From Flavobacterium hungaricum (GTDB lineage Bacteria > Bacteroidota > Bacteroidia > Flavobacteriales > Flavobacteriaceae), in NCBI RefSeq assembly GCF_015182285.1, contig NZ_PRDM01000001.1, forward strand, positions 806,001 through 870,000: a DNA stretch of 64,000 nt, written 5' to 3'. The notes under the pieces are model-generated. The model did no database searches and had not been told where the DNA came from. It worked only from the letters and a program-made list of their open reading frames with translations. Position 1 is the stretch's first letter, and the number at the start of each line of letters is the position of its first letter. Below, piece by piece: positions 8,049 through 19,215 of this stretch. Both the position numbers and the translations under genes were made by a program.

Positions 8049-9419
8049 TTAAATCAATTTAAAGTTTTTTTCAATAGCTTTAATCATTTCTCCGGCAACA
8101 TCTTTATTGGTTGCGCCTTCAATTCCTTCAAGACCTGGGGAAGAGTTTACCTCAAGCAATAACGGACCTTTAGAAGAACGAATGATATCAACGCCGGCTA
8201 CTTTTAAATCCATAGCTTTTGCTGCTTTTATAGCGATTTTTTTCTCCTCAGCAGTTACTTTAATTACAGAAGCTGTTCCGCCAAGATGAATGTTAGCTCT
8301 AAACTCGCCCGGCATCGCTTCGCGCTGTATTGCGGCTACGACTTTTCCGTCAATCACAAAACAACGAATGTCTTTACCATTTGCTTCTTTAATAAATTCC
8401 TGAACTAAAATATTAGCATTTAGACTTTTAAAGGCATTGATAACACTTTCTGCAGCTTTTTTGGTTTCGGCCAAAACGACCCCTTTTCCTTGCGTTCCTT
8501 CTAATAATTTTACTATTAAAGGTGAACCGCCCACCATTTTAATTAAATTGTCTGTATCTAGCGGAGAATTGGCAAAACCCGTTGTTGGAATATCGATACC
8601 GCTGTTTAATAATAATTGCAGTGAATATAATTTATCACGGGATTGTGTTATGGCTGTAGCTGAATTTAAAACAAATACTTTTAAAGCTTCAAACTGACGT
8701 GTCAAAGCACAGCCGTAAAAGGTAATGCTTGGGCGTATTCTTGGAATAATCGCATCAAATTGATTTAAGATTTTTCCGCCTCTATAATGAATTTCTGGAG
8801 TCTTAGCGTCCAATTTCATATAACATTCCTTGATGTTTAAGAAATGCATTTCATGGCCGCGCATTTCGCCCGCTTCCATGATTCTTTTATTGCTGTATAA
8901 TTCCGGATTACTGGCTAAAAGCCCGATGCGTAAACCCGAACTTGCTTTTTCGGAGTTTTGGTACAATTCTTTTAATGCTTCGGTTGTCGGCTGTCCTAAA
9001 AGATATTTTTCTTCCGGATCTACTAAAACGCGTCCGCTCATTGCTTCGCGGCCTAACAGCATTCTAAAACCCATCGAGTCACGATTGGTAAGCGTCATTT
9101 CTATAGGCCATTTGGCATCGCCGATTTTTAAGCTGGTTTGAATAACGTAACGATGCTCTCTAAAACCGCTCGAACTTTTTACAATTCGTTTGTCTACAAG
9201 CGGCGCTTCGCAGTGAATTATCGTTTTAATGTTATTCTGAATTGGGTTAATGTCAAATTTCACCCAGTTCGCATCATTTTTGATAAAAGGAGCTATGTTT
9301 ATAGCGTGCATTGCCGAAGTTTTGGCACCAGAATCTACACGAGCTTTAATCGTCGGGATTCCAAGTTCTGGAAATGAGCACCATTCTTCGCTTCCTAAAA
9401 TGACCTTGTTTTGAAGCAT
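8049..9419 (-). CDS. rimK: Retropepsin-like (RimB/PF05618-type) domain fused to RimK-type ATP-grasp glutamate ligase
   Basis: A 456-residue two-domain protein. Residues 1 to about 150 match the family long called ATP-dependent zinc protease: ILGSEEW at the start, and the aspartic-protease-like [14 protein letters not shown] with Asp29-Ser-Gly. Residues about 165-456 form a RimK ATP-grasp ligase with [43 protein letters not shown] and [14 protein letters not shown]. RimK adds glutamates to ribosomal protein S6. In Pseudomonas a separate RimB of the same family as the N-domain acts with RimK. Fusion therefore suggests one polypeptide that both adds and trims residues. The actual substrate is not shown by sequence. 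Confidence 0.85.
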   Translation of the reverse strand: MLQNKVILGSEEWCSFPELGIPTIKARVDSGAKTSAMHAINIAPFIKNDANWVKFDINPIQNNIKTIIHCEAPLVDKRIVKSSSGFREHRYVIQTSLKIGDAKWPIEMTLTNRDSMGFRMLLGREAMSGRVLVDPEEKYLLGQPTTEALKELYQNSEKASSGLRIGLLASNPELYSNKRIMEAGEMRGHEMHFLNIKECYMKLDAKTPEIHYRGGKILNQFDAIIPRIRPSITFYGCALTRQFEALKVFVLNSATAITQSRDKLYSLQLLLNSGIDIPTTGFANSPLDTDNLIKMVGGSPLIVKLLEGTQGKGVVLAETKKAAESVINAFKSLNANILVQEFIKEANGKDIRCFVIDGKVVAAIQREAMPGEFRANIHLGGTASVIKVTAEEKKIAIKAAKAMDLKVAGVDIIRSSKGPLLLEVNSSPGLEGIEGATNKDVAGEMIKAIEKNFKLI

Positions 9420-9448
9420 ACTGTGATTATTATTATGTAATTTAAATT

Positions 9449-9456
9449 CAAAAATA
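9449..9456 (-). promoter_or_regulatory. -7 box of the rimK-type gene
   Basis: On the minus strand TATTTTTG matches TAnnTTTG exactly. It lies about 30 bases before the ATG at 9419 and downstream of the clpC terminator. The -33 element is weak (a TTT stretch). Confidence 0.5.
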
Positions 9457-9490
9457 GCTATTTGCTTTTACTAAAGATAGTAAATTATGC

Positions 9491-9529
9491 AAAAAAAATA
9501 CCCGTTATGTTATGAAAACGTAACGGGTA
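9491..9529 (-). terminator. Terminator of clpC
   Basis: In minus-strand RNA the arms TACCCGTTA and TAACGGGTA, extended to about 13 bp with one wobble, close a short loop and are followed by eight U. It begins 30 bases past the clpC stop. Confidence 0.85.
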
Positions 9530-9558
9530 AATTATTTTTGTTATAAAAATTAACTAAT

Positions 9559-12105
9559 TTATTGATTAGTCGGCTCTTCGGCTTTGTGTATTTCTACAGA
9601 AAGTTCTTGAGAATCATCTTTCAGATCCATTAAGATTTCGTCACCAGAATGAATTTTTGAAGTTATGATTTCTTCAGCCAGTAAATCTTCTACATATTTC
9701 TGAATCGCTCTTTTTAGCGGTCTCGCACCAAACTGTTTGTCAAAGCCTTTTTCTGCGATAAATGCTTTTGCTTTGTCAGTTAAGCTTAAGTTGTATCCTA
9801 ATTCAGCAATACGAGAATATAGTTTTTTCAATTCAATTTCGATAATCAAATCGATGTCTGCTTTTTCTAGTGCATTAAATACAATTACGTCATCAATTCT
9901 GTTTAAGAATTCTGGAGCAAAAGTTTTCTTCAATGCATTTTCGATAATGCTTTTTGAGTTTTCATCAGCTTGAGCTGTTCTTGCAGCTGTTCCGAATCCA
10001 ACACCTTGTCCGAAATCTTTTAATTGACGTGCACCAACGTTAGAAGTCATAATAATGATCGTGTTTTTGAAGTCGATTTTGCGACCTAAACTATCTGTCA
10101 AATAACCATCATCTAACACTTGAAGCATCATATTGAATACATCTGGATGCGCTTTTTCGATCTCGTCTAAAAGTACCACACAATATGGTTTTCTACGAAC
10201 TTTTTCAGTCAATTGACCTCCTTCTTCGTAACCCACATATCCCGGAGGCGCTCCAACTAAACGAGAGATCGCAAATTTCTCCATGTATTCACTCATGTCG
10301 ATACGAACTAAAGCATCTTCAGAGTCAAACAATTCTTTAGCTAAAACTTTAGCCAATTGTGTTTTACCAACTCCTGTCTGGCCTAAGAAAATAAACGAAC
10401 CAATTGGTTTGTTCGGATCTTTAAGACCAGCTCTGTTACGTTGGATAGAACGTGCGATTTTAAGAACTGCTTCGTTTTGACCAATTACTTTGTTCTGAAT
10501 TAATTCAGGTAATTTTGCCAGTTTGTTGCTTTCTGTTTGTGCAATTCTGTTTACAGGGATTCCGGTCATCATAGAAACAACATCGGCTACATTATCTTCT
10601 GTAACCTCAATACGGTTGTTTTTAGAATCTTCTTCCCATTGTTCCTGAGCAACGGCTAAATCTTTTTCGATACGTTTTTCGTCATCACGAAGTTTAGCGG
10701 CTTCTTCATATTTTTGTTTTTTAACAACCATATTTTTAAGCTCACGAACTTCTTCTAATTGACGTTCTAAATCCAAAATTTGTTTTGGAACATCAATATT
10801 AGTAATGTGTACGCGTGATCCAGCTTCATCCATTGCATCGATCGCTTTGTCTGGTAAGAAACGCTCAGACATGTATCTGTTTGTTAGTTTAACGCAGGCT
10901 TCAATAGCTTCTGGAGTATAGGTCACGTTGTGGTGATCTTCGTATTTGTCTTTTACATTGTTCAAAATCGCAATTGTTTCTTCAACAGAAGTTGGTTCTA
11001 CAATTACTTTTTGGAAACGTCTTTCAAGAGCTCCGTCTTTCTCGATATATTGTCTGTACTCGTCAAGAGTAGTAGCACCAATACATTGGATTTCGCCTCT
11101 TGCTAAAGCAGGTTTGAACATATTGGAAGCGTCAAGCGAACCAGTTGCGCCGCCAGCACCTACAATAGTGTGAATTTCATCAATAAAAAGAATAATGTCA
11201 TCATTCTTTTCAAGTTCGTTCATAACCGCTTTCATTCTTTCTTCAAACTGTCCTCTGTATTTTGTTCCGGCCACTAAGCTGGCAAGATCAAGAGTTACGA
11301 CACGTTTGTTGAATAAAATACGAGAGACTTTCTTTTGAATAATTCTGAGAGCAAGTCCTTCTGCAATAGCAGATTTACCAACTCCAGGTTCTCCAATAAG
11401 AAGCGGGTTGTTCTTTTTTCTGCGGCTTAAGATTTGTGACACACGCTCAATTTCTTTTTCGCGTCCTACCACAGGATCTAGTTTACCTTCCTCAGCCATT
11501 TCTGTTAAATCTCTCCCAAAATTATCCAAAACCGGCGTTTTAGATTTTTTGTTTGACTTATTGGCGGGATTATTAAAACTGCTCTCTTTTAAACTGTCAT
11601 CTTGTCCTGAATCGTCATTGTACGATTCGTTTCTTGGCAAGTTTTCTAAGAATTCTTCTTCGTTTGGAGTCATATTTAAATACTGTTCTTTAGCTATGTC
11701 ATAATCTATTTTAAGTTTATTCAACAGCTTGGTTGTTGGATCGTTTTCGTTTCGCAAAATGCATAAAAGCAAGTGCGCAGTGCTAATTGATGAGCTTTGA
11801 AATACTTTAGCTTCAAGAAAAGTGGTCTTCAGGGCTCTTTCGGCCTGTCGGGTAAGATGAAGATTCTTCTTTTCGGCATTTACTTCAACACCCAAATTAG
11901 CAGGGCTCAGTACTTCTACCTTTCTGCGTAAATGGTCTAAATCGACTGCCAGGTTATTAAGTATATGAATAGCTTTTCCGTTACCATCTCTTAAAATGCC
12001 CAGCATTAGATGTTCAGTACCAATAAAATCGTGGCCTAAACGTAAGGCTTCCTCTTTACTGTAGGTAATAACATCTTTTACTCTTGGTGAAAAATTATCA
12101 TCCAT
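9559..12105 (-). CDS. clpC: ATP-dependent Clp protease ATP-binding subunit ClpC
   Basis: A Hsp100 unfoldase that feeds substrates to ClpP; 848 residues. It has a duplicated Clp N-domain (1-145) and an acidic linker (150-190). AAA module 1 carries Walker A GEPGVGKS (238-245) and Walker B LFIDE. A UVR-like coiled middle segment (about 460-485, [19 protein letters not shown]) marks ClpC rather than ClpA or ClpB. AAA module 2 carries GQTGVGKT (575-582) and the C-terminal D2 small domain. It diverges from gyrA across 257 bases. No mcsA, mcsB or ctsR homologue is adjacent, which is usual in Bacteroidota. Confidence 0.96.
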   Translation of the reverse strand: MDDNFSPRVKDVITYSKEEALRLGHDFIGTEHLMLGILRDGNGKAIHILNNLAVDLDHLRRKVEVLSPANLGVEVNAEKKNLHLTRQAERALKTTFLEAKVFQSSSISTAHLLLCILRNENDPTTKLLNKLKIDYDIAKEQYLNMTPNEEEFLENLPRNESYNDDSGQDDSLKESSFNNPANKSNKKSKTPVLDNFGRDLTEMAEEGKLDPVVGREKEIERVSQILSRRKKNNPLLIGEPGVGKSAIAEGLALRIIQKKVSRILFNKRVVTLDLASLVAGTKYRGQFEERMKAVMNELEKNDDIILFIDEIHTIVGAGGATGSLDASNMFKPALARGEIQCIGATTLDEYRQYIEKDGALERRFQKVIVEPTSVEETIAILNNVKDKYEDHHNVTYTPEAIEACVKLTNRYMSERFLPDKAIDAMDEAGSRVHITNIDVPKQILDLERQLEEVRELKNMVVKKQKYEEAAKLRDDEKRIEKDLAVAQEQWEEDSKNNRIEVTEDNVADVVSMMTGIPVNRIAQTESNKLAKLPELIQNKVIGQNEAVLKIARSIQRNRAGLKDPNKPIGSFIFLGQTGVGKTQLAKVLAKELFDSEDALVRIDMSEYMEKFAISRLVGAPPGYVGYEEGGQLTEKVRRKPYCVVLLDEIEKAHPDVFNMMLQVLDDGYLTDSLGRKIDFKNTIIIMTSNVGARQLKDFGQGVGFGTAARTAQADENSKSIIENALKKTFAPEFLNRIDDVIVFNALEKADIDLIIEIELKKLYSRIAELGYNLSLTDKAKAFIAEKGFDKQFGARPLKRAIQKYVEDLLAEEIITSKIHSGDEILMDLKDDSQELSVEIHKAEEPTNQ

Positions 12106-12362
12106 AATATATAATTGGTATTGTAAATTTAATGAATTACAGTTTCAAAAACAAAAACCGTACCCTTCAAGATCTCCTGACAGCTAATAGACAAAAAAAA
12201 TAACAATAAAAGCGTTAAAAAACGCTTAATTTATTAACTAAAACCGCAATAAAAGTTGTTAATAAATCATTGAAATTAGTATTGGGAAACAGCGGAAAAA
12301 TCTTCAAAAAAACGTATCTTGGCACGCTTTGAAACTAATATAATTATTTAATATAACAACTT

Positions 12363-15008
12363 ATGTCTGAAGGAGAAAAGTTAATTCCCATTAACATAGA
12401 GGATGAAATGAAATCTGCTTACATCGATTATTCGATGTCAGTAATTGTATCGAGAGCACTTCCTGATGTTAGAGATGGCTTGAAACCGGTACATCGAAGA
12501 GTGCTGTACGGAATGTATGATTTAGGTGTAACTTCAAGATCTGCCCATAAAAAATCTGCGAGAATCGTTGGAGAGGTTCTGGGTAAGTATCACCCGCACG
12601 GTGATACATCTGTTTATGACGCAATGGTGCGTATGGCTCAAGAGTGGAGTATGCGTTATTTATTAGTTGATGGTCAAGGTAACTTTGGTTCTGTAGACGG
12701 CGACAGCCCTGCAGCAATGCGTTATACTGAGGCTAGAATGCGTAAAATTTCTGAAGATATTATGGCAGATATCGAAAAAGAAACAGTTGATTTCCAGCTG
12801 AACTTTGACGATACATTATATGAACCAAAAGTAATGCCTACAAGAGTTCCGACCTTATTGGTAAACGGAGCGACAGGTATTGCGGTAGGTATGGCGACCA
12901 ATATGCCGCCGCACAACTTAACTGAGGTTATCAGTGGTACATTAGCATATCTTGATAATAATGATATTGAGGTTGATGAATTAATGACACATATTAAAGC
13001 ACCTGATTTTCCAACGGGTGGTGTAATATATGGGTACGAAGGAGTTCGTGAAGCTTTTAAAACGGGTAGAGGACGTATTGTCATGCGTGCAAAAGTTGGT
13101 TTTGAAGAAGTTGACGGCAGAGAATGTATTATAGTTACCGAAATTCCATATCAGGTTAACAAAGCTGAGATGATCAAGCGTACAGCTGATTTGGTTAACG
13201 AGAAAAAAATTGAAGGTATTGCCAATATTCGTGACGAGTCGGATAGAACGGGAATGCGTATCGTTTACATCTTAAAACGTGATGCTACGCCAAACGTAGT
13301 TTTAAATACCTTATATAAATACACACAATTACAATCTTCTTTTAGTGTAAACAATATTGCATTGGTAAAAGGCCGTCCGCAAATGTTGAATCTAAAAGAT
13401 ATGATTCATTATTTTGTAGAGCACCGTCATGATGTTGTCGTAAGAAGAACTCAGTTCGAATTGCGTAAAGCAGAAGAAAGAGCGCACATTTTAGAAGGAT
13501 TGATTATTGCTTCTGATAATATTGACGAAGTTATCGCAATCATTAGAGGTTCTAAAAATACAGAGGAAGCCCGCGAAAAATTAATCGAAAGATTTAAATT
13601 ATCAGATATTCAGGCGCGTGCGATTGTTGAGATGCGTCTGCGTCAGCTGACAGGTCTGGAGCAGGATAAATTAAGAGCTGAGTTTGAAGAATTAATGAAG
13701 TTAATTGAGCATTTAAAAGCTTTATTAGCAGATGTTAATTTGAGAACTGCATTAATTAAGGAAGAATTAGAAGAAATTCGTGAGAAATACGGTGATGAGC
13801 GTCGTTCTCAAATTGAATATGCTGGTGGAGACGTAAGTATTGAAGATTTAATTGCAGACGAAAATGTGGTTATTACCATTTCTCATGCAGGTTACATCAA
13901 ACGTACAAATCTTACTGAATATAAAACTCAGAACAGAGGCGGGGTTGGACAGAAAAGTGCCGGAACAAGAGATCAGGATTTCTTAGAGCATATGTTCGTG
14001 GCTACAAACCACCAATATATGATGTTTTTTACCCAAAAAGGAAAATGTTTCTGGATGCGTGTTTACGAAATTCCAGAAGGAAGTAAAACCGCAAAAGGAA
14101 GAGCAATTCAGAACTTAGTGAATATTGAAAGTGATGATAAAGTAAAAGCTTTCATTTGTACACAAGACTTAAAAGACAAAGATTATATCAATACGCATAA
14201 TCTTGTAATGGTTACCAAACAAGGCCAGGTGAAGAAAACTTCTTTAGAGAAATATTCTAAACCAAGGGTTAATGGTGTTGCTGCAATTACAATTAAAGAA
14301 GGTGATGAGTTAATCGGGGCACAGTTAACTAATGGTGAAAGCCAAATTATCTTAGCTGTTAAATCTGGTAAATTGGTTCGTTTTGAAGAAACAAAAACCC
14401 GTCCGATGGGAAGAACAGCTTCTGGTGTACGAGGCATCACTTTGAAAGACGATACCGATGAAGTAATTGGAATGGTTACTGTTGATAAAAATGATATTAA
14501 CGATTCGCAAATCTTAGTTGTAACTGAAAATGGATACGGAAAACGTACTAAATTGGTTGATGAAGACGGAGAAGACGTTTATAGAATTACTAACCGTGGA
14601 GGTAAAGGGGTTAAGACACTTAATATTACTGAGAAAACGGGTAAATTGATTTCTATTAACGCAGTAACCGATGCGGATGATTTAATGATTATCAATAAAT
14701 CTGGATTGACGATCAGAATGGCAATTGAAGATTTACGTGTAATGGGGCGTGCAACGCAAGGTGTTAGATTGATTAACTTAAAAGGAAAAGATTCTATTGC
14801 TGCTGTTACAAAGGTAATGAAAGACGATGCGGAAGAAGTTATTGTTGATGAAGATGGAAACGTTGTAGAATCGGTTATCGAAAGAGTGAAACCTGATCTG
14901 GAGGTTCTTGAGGATGATGGAACTGTAGAAGATGATGACGACGATTCTGACGATGAAGTAGTTGACGATGATGACGTTGATGCAGAGGAAGAGGAATCAG
15001 AAGAATAA
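12363..15008 (+). CDS. gyrA: DNA gyrase subunit A
   Basis: The DNA-cleaving subunit of gyrase, 881 residues. The catalytic Tyr121 is in [10 protein letters not shown]. The quinolone-resistance region reads [12 protein letters not shown], so Thr occupies the position of E. coli Ser83 and Asp that of Asp87. The C-terminal wrapping domain has a GyrA-box-like QNRGGVG. The last 45 or so residues are almost all Asp/Glu, an acidic tail. A TPR gene starts 34 bases downstream with no terminator between, so the two are probably co-transcribed. It diverges from clpC. Confidence 0.97.
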   Translation: MSEGEKLIPINIEDEMKSAYIDYSMSVIVSRALPDVRDGLKPVHRRVLYGMYDLGVTSRSAHKKSARIVGEVLGKYHPHGDTSVYDAMVRMAQEWSMRYLLVDGQGNFGSVDGDSPAAMRYTEARMRKISEDIMADIEKETVDFQLNFDDTLYEPKVMPTRVPTLLVNGATGIAVGMATNMPPHNLTEVISGTLAYLDNNDIEVDELMTHIKAPDFPTGGVIYGYEGVREAFKTGRGRIVMRAKVGFEEVDGRECIIVTEIPYQVNKAEMIKRTADLVNEKKIEGIANIRDESDRTGMRIVYILKRDATPNVVLNTLYKYTQLQSSFSVNNIALVKGRPQMLNLKDMIHYFVEHRHDVVVRRTQFELRKAEERAHILEGLIIASDNIDEVIAIIRGSKNTEEAREKLIERFKLSDIQARAIVEMRLRQLTGLEQDKLRAEFEELMKLIEHLKALLADVNLRTALIKEELEEIREKYGDERRSQIEYAGGDVSIEDLIADENVVITISHAGYIKRTNLTEYKTQNRGGVGQKSAGTRDQDFLEHMFVATNHQYMMFFTQKGKCFWMRVYEIPEGSKTAKGRAIQNLVNIESDDKVKAFICTQDLKDKDYINTHNLVMVTKQGQVKKTSLEKYSKPRVNGVAAITIKEGDELIGAQLTNGESQIILAVKSGKLVRFEETKTRPMGRTASGVRGITLKDDTDEVIGMVTVDKNDINDSQILVVTENGYGKRTKLVDEDGEDVYRITNRGGKGVKTLNITEKTGKLISINAVTDADDLMIINKSGLTIRMAIEDLRVMGRATQGVRLINLKGKDSIAAVTKVMKDDAEEVIVDEDGNVVESVIERVKPDLEVLEDDGTVEDDDDDSDDEVVDDDDVDAEEEESEE

Positions 15009-15042
15009 AAAAAAAGAAAAATTTTAATACAAATAAATCACT

Positions 15043-16311
15043 ATGAAAAGTAAATATGTAATACTTGCTTCAGCATTAATGATCTCACTAGCTGCTTTTG
15101 CTCAAAAAGATCAAATCAAAAGTGCTGAAAAAGCTTTAAAAGGAGGCGATGCTCAAGGTGCAATCACAATCTTGAACGACGCTGAAAATATGGTAGCAAA
15201 TGCAAAAGATGTTGAGCAGGCTCAATTTTATTTTGTTAAAGGAAATGCTTATTTAGATCTTGCAAACAAAAAAGTAGAAGAAAGCAAAAATTTGTCTTTG
15301 GCTGCAGCCAGCTACAAAAAATTAATTGATGTTGAAAAAGCATCTGGAAAACAAAAGTATTCTACTCAAGCTGCAACTTCAATTACTGATATTAAAGGTA
15401 AATTGATCAACTCTGCAATTGCTGATTCTAAAGTAAATAAGAGCTCTGAAGGTGCAAAAAAATTATACGACGCTTATTTATTAGATAAAAATGATACGAT
15501 CAATTTATACTACGCAGCTTCTACAGCAGTAAATGGACAAGATTTTGATCTTGCCTTGAATATGTACGAAGAATTGAAAAAGATAAATTATTCTGGTAAA
15601 GGTACTTCTTACACAGCTTTTGAAAAAGGTACTGATAACGAAGTTGGATTTGCTAATGCTAAAGAAAGAGATTTGGCTGTTAAATTAGGAACTCACGAAA
15701 AGCCTAAAACAGAAAGCATTCCTTCTAAAAGAGGTGAAATCTACAAAAACTTAGCATTAATCTTAGTTCAAAAAGGACGTACGGAAGAAGCTAAAAAAGC
15801 GATTTCTGATGCTAGAAAAGCAAATCCAGAAGATACTTCTTTATTGTTAACAGAGGCTAACTTATATCTTGAAACAAAAGATTATGAAACTTACAAAAAA
15901 TTAGTAGGTGAGGCTCTTCAAAAAGATCCGAACAATGCTGATTTAGTATTTAACTTAGGAGTTATTAGTGCAGGTGCTAAAAACAATGCTGATGCTGAAA
16001 AATACTATGCAAGAGCGATTGAAATCAACCCTAACTATGCAAATGCTTACATCAACTTAGCAGTTATCAAATTAGAAGCTGAAAAACCAATCATTGACGA
16101 AATGAATAAATTGGGTACTTCTGCAAAAGATATGAAACGTTATGATGAATTGAAAGTGAAGAGAGAAAACGTATTTAAAAGCGTAATTCCTTACCTTAAA
16201 AAAGCAAACGAATTAGATCCTAAAAACGAAGACATTGCAAAAACTTTAATCGGTGTTTACAATGCTCTTGAAATGACTGCTGAAGCTAAAGCTGTAAAAG
16301 CAAAAATGTAA
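15043..16311 (+). CDS. Secreted/periplasmic TPR protein
   Basis: A 422-residue protein with a cleavable signal peptide (MKSKYVILASALMISLAAFA, then Q). It is Ala/Lys rich and carries tetratricopeptide-like helices, clearest at about 230-345 (KNLALILVQKGRTEEAKKAI, DLVFNLGVISAGAKNNADAE, NAYINLAVIKLEAEKP). It is probably a periplasmic or outer-membrane-associated scaffold. It is the distal gene of the gyrA transcript and ends at a strong bidirectional terminator. Why it is coupled to gyrase is unknown. The function is not recognised beyond the repeats. Confidence 0.8.
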   Translation: MKSKYVILASALMISLAAFAQKDQIKSAEKALKGGDAQGAITILNDAENMVANAKDVEQAQFYFVKGNAYLDLANKKVEESKNLSLAAASYKKLIDVEKASGKQKYSTQAATSITDIKGKLINSAIADSKVNKSSEGAKKLYDAYLLDKNDTINLYYAASTAVNGQDFDLALNMYEELKKINYSGKGTSYTAFEKGTDNEVGFANAKERDLAVKLGTHEKPKTESIPSKRGEIYKNLALILVQKGRTEEAKKAISDARKANPEDTSLLLTEANLYLETKDYETYKKLVGEALQKDPNNADLVFNLGVISAGAKNNADAEKYYARAIEINPNYANAYINLAVIKLEAEKPIIDEMNKLGTSAKDMKRYDELKVKRENVFKSVIPYLKKANELDPKNEDIAKTLIGVYNALEMTAEAKAVKAKM

Positions 16312-16332
16312 TTTTAGAGATTAAATTTCTAT

Positions 16333-16366
16333 AAAAAAAACCAAGGCTGATAACCTTGGTTTTTTT
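16333..16366. terminator. Bidirectional terminator between the TPR gene and osmC
   Basis: A stem AACCAAGG/CCTTGGTT flanked by a run of eight A on the left and seven T on the right. It can therefore stop transcription from both converging genes. Confidence 0.85.
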
Positions 16367-16385
16367 ATGTCTTAACTTTTTTAGA

Positions 16386-16802
16386 TTACAGCAGTTCAGC
16401 TGATAAAGTAATAGTTGTGTTTAACAGCTTAGAAATAGGACAGATTTCTTTTGCCTTAGCAGCTGTAGCAGCAAATTCTTCTGCCGAAATAGAAGGAACT
16501 TTTCCTTTTAAATCTAAATGGATAAGCGTAATGGTACCGTCTTCAAATGTTACTGTCGCTTCGGTTGTCAGGTCATCTGCTGTAAAACCGCCTTCATTAA
16601 GTAAAAAACTTAACTGCATCGTAAAACAGCCAGAATGTGCTGCTGCAACAAGTTCTTCGGGATTTGTACCAACACCATCCGCAAATCTTGTTTTAAACGA
16701 AAGCTGTGCATTGTCTAAAGTTGTACTTTGTGTGCTGATTGTTCCTGTGCCTTCCATACCTGTTCCTTTCCAGTTGGCGTGTGCTTTTCTTGTAAATTTC
16801 AT
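16386..16802 (-). CDS. osmC: OsmC-family peroxidase
   Basis: A small cytoplasmic thiol peroxidase of 138 residues that reduces organic hydroperoxides. The two redox cysteines are in place: Cys59 (AAHSGCFTMQLS) and Cys121 (KEICPISKLL). The length and the N-terminal RKAHANWKG agree with the OsmC rather than the Ohr branch, although the distinction is not certain. It stands alone, with a good -7 box about 70 bases upstream and a shared terminator downstream. Confidence 0.9.
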   Translation of the reverse strand: MKFTRKAHANWKGTGMEGTGTISTQSTTLDNAQLSFKTRFADGVGTNPEELVAAAHSGCFTMQLSFLLNEGGFTADDLTTEATVTFEDGTITLIHLDLKGKVPSISAEEFAATAAKAKEICPISKLLNTTITLSAELL

Positions 16803-16868
16803 TTTTGTAGTTATTAAAATTAATAATTGAATTTGTATTTTAATTCTTTGATTTTGTTAATCGTAACT

Positions 16869-16876
16869 CAAATATA
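16869..16876 (-). promoter_or_regulatory. -7 box upstream of osmC
   Basis: TATATTTG on the minus strand fits TAnnTTTG exactly and lies 66 bases upstream of the osmC ATG. No convincing -33 TTTG was found at the expected spacing. Confidence 0.4.
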
Positions 16877-16928
16877 GCCAATATTTTACATTTTTGTTTT
16901 ATCAATTTGTTACTCAAAAGTAAATTCA

Positions 16929-16968
16929 CAAAAAAAAGGTGCAATGAATAGTCATTACACCTTTTTTA
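16929..16968 (-). terminator. Terminator of the DUF349 gene
   Basis: An inverted repeat (GGTGcAATGA with TCATTaCACC) flanked by A- and T-runs, 19 bases past the DUF349 stop. Confidence 0.75.
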
Positions 16969-16986
16969 AAATTTGGAATTTTATAT

Positions 16987-18966
16987 TTATTCCTGATTTA
17001 AGTTTCTTAGTTGTTTTAATTTATCTTTCCAGACTTCAAGAGTCTCTTTATGAATCGCAATGTTTTTACGTACTTCAAGAACTATAGAATTTTCTTTTTT
17101 CGCATTTTTGGTATTAGCAAAGAACTGAATGTTGTTTTCTAACTGGAAGATTTCGTTTTGAACTTCTTCAATTTTACGCATTATAAAGATCTTTTCATTG
17201 TCCAGTTTACGCGTATCATTGCTGTCAGATAAAGAATCTATGCGATTAGAAAAACGCATCATTTCGGTTTCTTTTTTGCTTAAACTCAGTTTTTCAAAAA
17301 GGGCATCTAGAATTTTATTGAATTTACCTTCAATATGACGTCTGGCGAATGGAACTTTTCCGTAGCCTTTCCATATTTCTATATGCGCTTTGATGGCATC
17401 TAAATCGGTTTTATGATCTCCAGTTAACTGAAAAGCTCTAATCACGTCCAAATACGCTTTTTTGTTGTCAAACGCTGCAACTTCTTCGCTGTTTTCTTCT
17501 GATTTGTGCTCCTTTAATTTATCAAAATAATGATTGCAGGCATCTTTAAATTCCTTCCAGATTTTGTCTGAATATTTTTTAGGAACATGACCAATTTGTT
17601 TCCACTCCTCCTGAATTTGTTTCATTATCGGAGTAGTAGTAGAGAAGTCAACACTTTCTTGTAATTCTTTTGCTTTTGCAACAAGAGCCAGTTTTTTGTT
17701 GAGATTATCGTTTTGGTCTTTTTTAATGTCTTTATAAAACGAATTTTTAAAGGCGTTAAAATTTCTTACCGCAGTTTTAAAGGCCGCCCAGGTTTCTTCG
17801 TTTACATCAGCAGGAACTTTACCGGCAGCAAAAAACTCATTACGCAAAGCTTCTACTTTTTCAATTTGCAAAAGCCATTGAGAGTGAGAGTTTACTTTTT
17901 CTGTTCCTAAAACCTCAATTTTGCCAATAATTTCTTTTTTGGTTTCAAGATTTTGTTGCTCACCTGCTCTTTGGTTTTCAAAAAGCACTTCACGTTTATC
18001 GTGGATTTTTTTAGTTAATTCACTGAATTTATTCCAGATTTCATCGCGGTGGTCTTTAGAAACAGGACCAATATCTTCTTTCCAGATTCTATGTAAATCT
18101 TGTAATTCGCGGAAAGATTTGTTGATATCTGTTTCTTCTGCTAATTGCTCTACCCTTGAAATGATCTTTAGCTTTTGCTCAAGATTGTGTTTAAAATCTA
18201 AATCTCTGGCTTCGCGGTCCAAATGCAGGTAATCGTAGAAATTTTCTACATGAAAGTGGTAATTATTCCAAACGTGATTGTATTTGTCTTTTGGTATTGC
18301 TCCCGCATTTTTCCATCTTTCTCTTAAATCATTAAAATGTTTAAGCGTGTCTTTGATGTTTTCCTGCGGATTGATCAGCTCTTTTAATTCTTCTACTATA
18401 GCAAGACGCTCTTCTAAATTTGATTTTAAATTTGTCTGCAGATTTTTAAAATGAGCATTTCTTTTTTCTCTAAATACATTGTAGTATTCATCAAATTTAG
18501 ATTTCAGAGGCGAATGATATTCAAACTCTTCGTTTGGATCTTGGTTTGCAGCATTAAATTCTTCTTTTTTCTCTTCAATTAAATGATGGTATTGCAGTAA
18601 AAAAGCTTTTTTAATTTCTTCAATATGATCTTTTACAGACATTACTTTATCTGTATCGATTAGTTTTTTTAATTCCGAAACAAGAGCATCCAGAGAAAAA
18701 GTGTTATAATCCTGCATCGGAATATCATGGCGCTCTTTCAGCGTTTCATCTTCACTTTCTTCAGCGTTCGAATTATTTATAGCATCTAATGCAGTCTGAT
18801 GGTTGGCATCTGTATCAATTTCTTTTTCTTCTGCTGGTTCAACGGTATTTTCAGCCGCTGCAGAATTGTCAGATACTTCAATACTGTCATTTGATGTAGA
18901 ATCTGTTATTTCGATTCCATTTTTTCCGTCTGCTTCTTGCAGGTTATCATTCTTTTCTTCTAACAT
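16987..18966 (-). CDS. DUF349 repeat protein
   Basis: A 659-residue soluble protein. The N-terminal 80-95 residues are acidic and low-complexity. The rest holds about five DUF349 repeats, each with the pattern LRERWKNAGAIPKDK, LHRIWKEDIGPVSKD or EWKQIGHVPKKYSDKIWKEF. The C-terminus is coiled-coil. DUF349 proteins are widespread in Bacteroidota and their role is unsettled. The helical repeats and charge suggest a scaffold or nucleic-acid-associated protein, but nothing in the neighbourhood narrows it. It ends at its own terminator. Confidence 0.85.
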   Translation of the reverse strand: MLEEKNDNLQEADGKNGIEITDSTSNDSIEVSDNSAAAENTVEPAEEKEIDTDANHQTALDAINNSNAEESEDETLKERHDIPMQDYNTFSLDALVSELKKLIDTDKVMSVKDHIEEIKKAFLLQYHHLIEEKKEEFNAANQDPNEEFEYHSPLKSKFDEYYNVFREKRNAHFKNLQTNLKSNLEERLAIVEELKELINPQENIKDTLKHFNDLRERWKNAGAIPKDKYNHVWNNYHFHVENFYDYLHLDREARDLDFKHNLEQKLKIISRVEQLAEETDINKSFRELQDLHRIWKEDIGPVSKDHRDEIWNKFSELTKKIHDKREVLFENQRAGEQQNLETKKEIIGKIEVLGTEKVNSHSQWLLQIEKVEALRNEFFAAGKVPADVNEETWAAFKTAVRNFNAFKNSFYKDIKKDQNDNLNKKLALVAKAKELQESVDFSTTTPIMKQIQEEWKQIGHVPKKYSDKIWKEFKDACNHYFDKLKEHKSEENSEEVAAFDNKKAYLDVIRAFQLTGDHKTDLDAIKAHIEIWKGYGKVPFARRHIEGKFNKILDALFEKLSLSKKETEMMRFSNRIDSLSDSNDTRKLDNEKIFIMRKIEEVQNEIFQLENNIQFFANTKNAKKENSIVLEVRKNIAIHKETLEVWKDKLKQLRNLNQE

Positions 18967-19215
18967 CTTAAAATGTATAAGGTTTTTATTGTAAACAGAG
19001 CGAAAGATAGTAAAGGCAGCGTTAAATACAAAATAATTCGTTTGTTTATGCTGTAATTTATGATGAAATTCTTATTCTTTGGGTTTATTTAGAATTATGT
19101 TGCTTATTTTTTTATCGATTTGCTGCACTATATAAAAATTTTAAATTGCTGCTTTTTAGCAGATTCTTTAAAAGATGATTTTATTTAATAGCTGTTTTTT
19201 AGTTATTATATCAAT

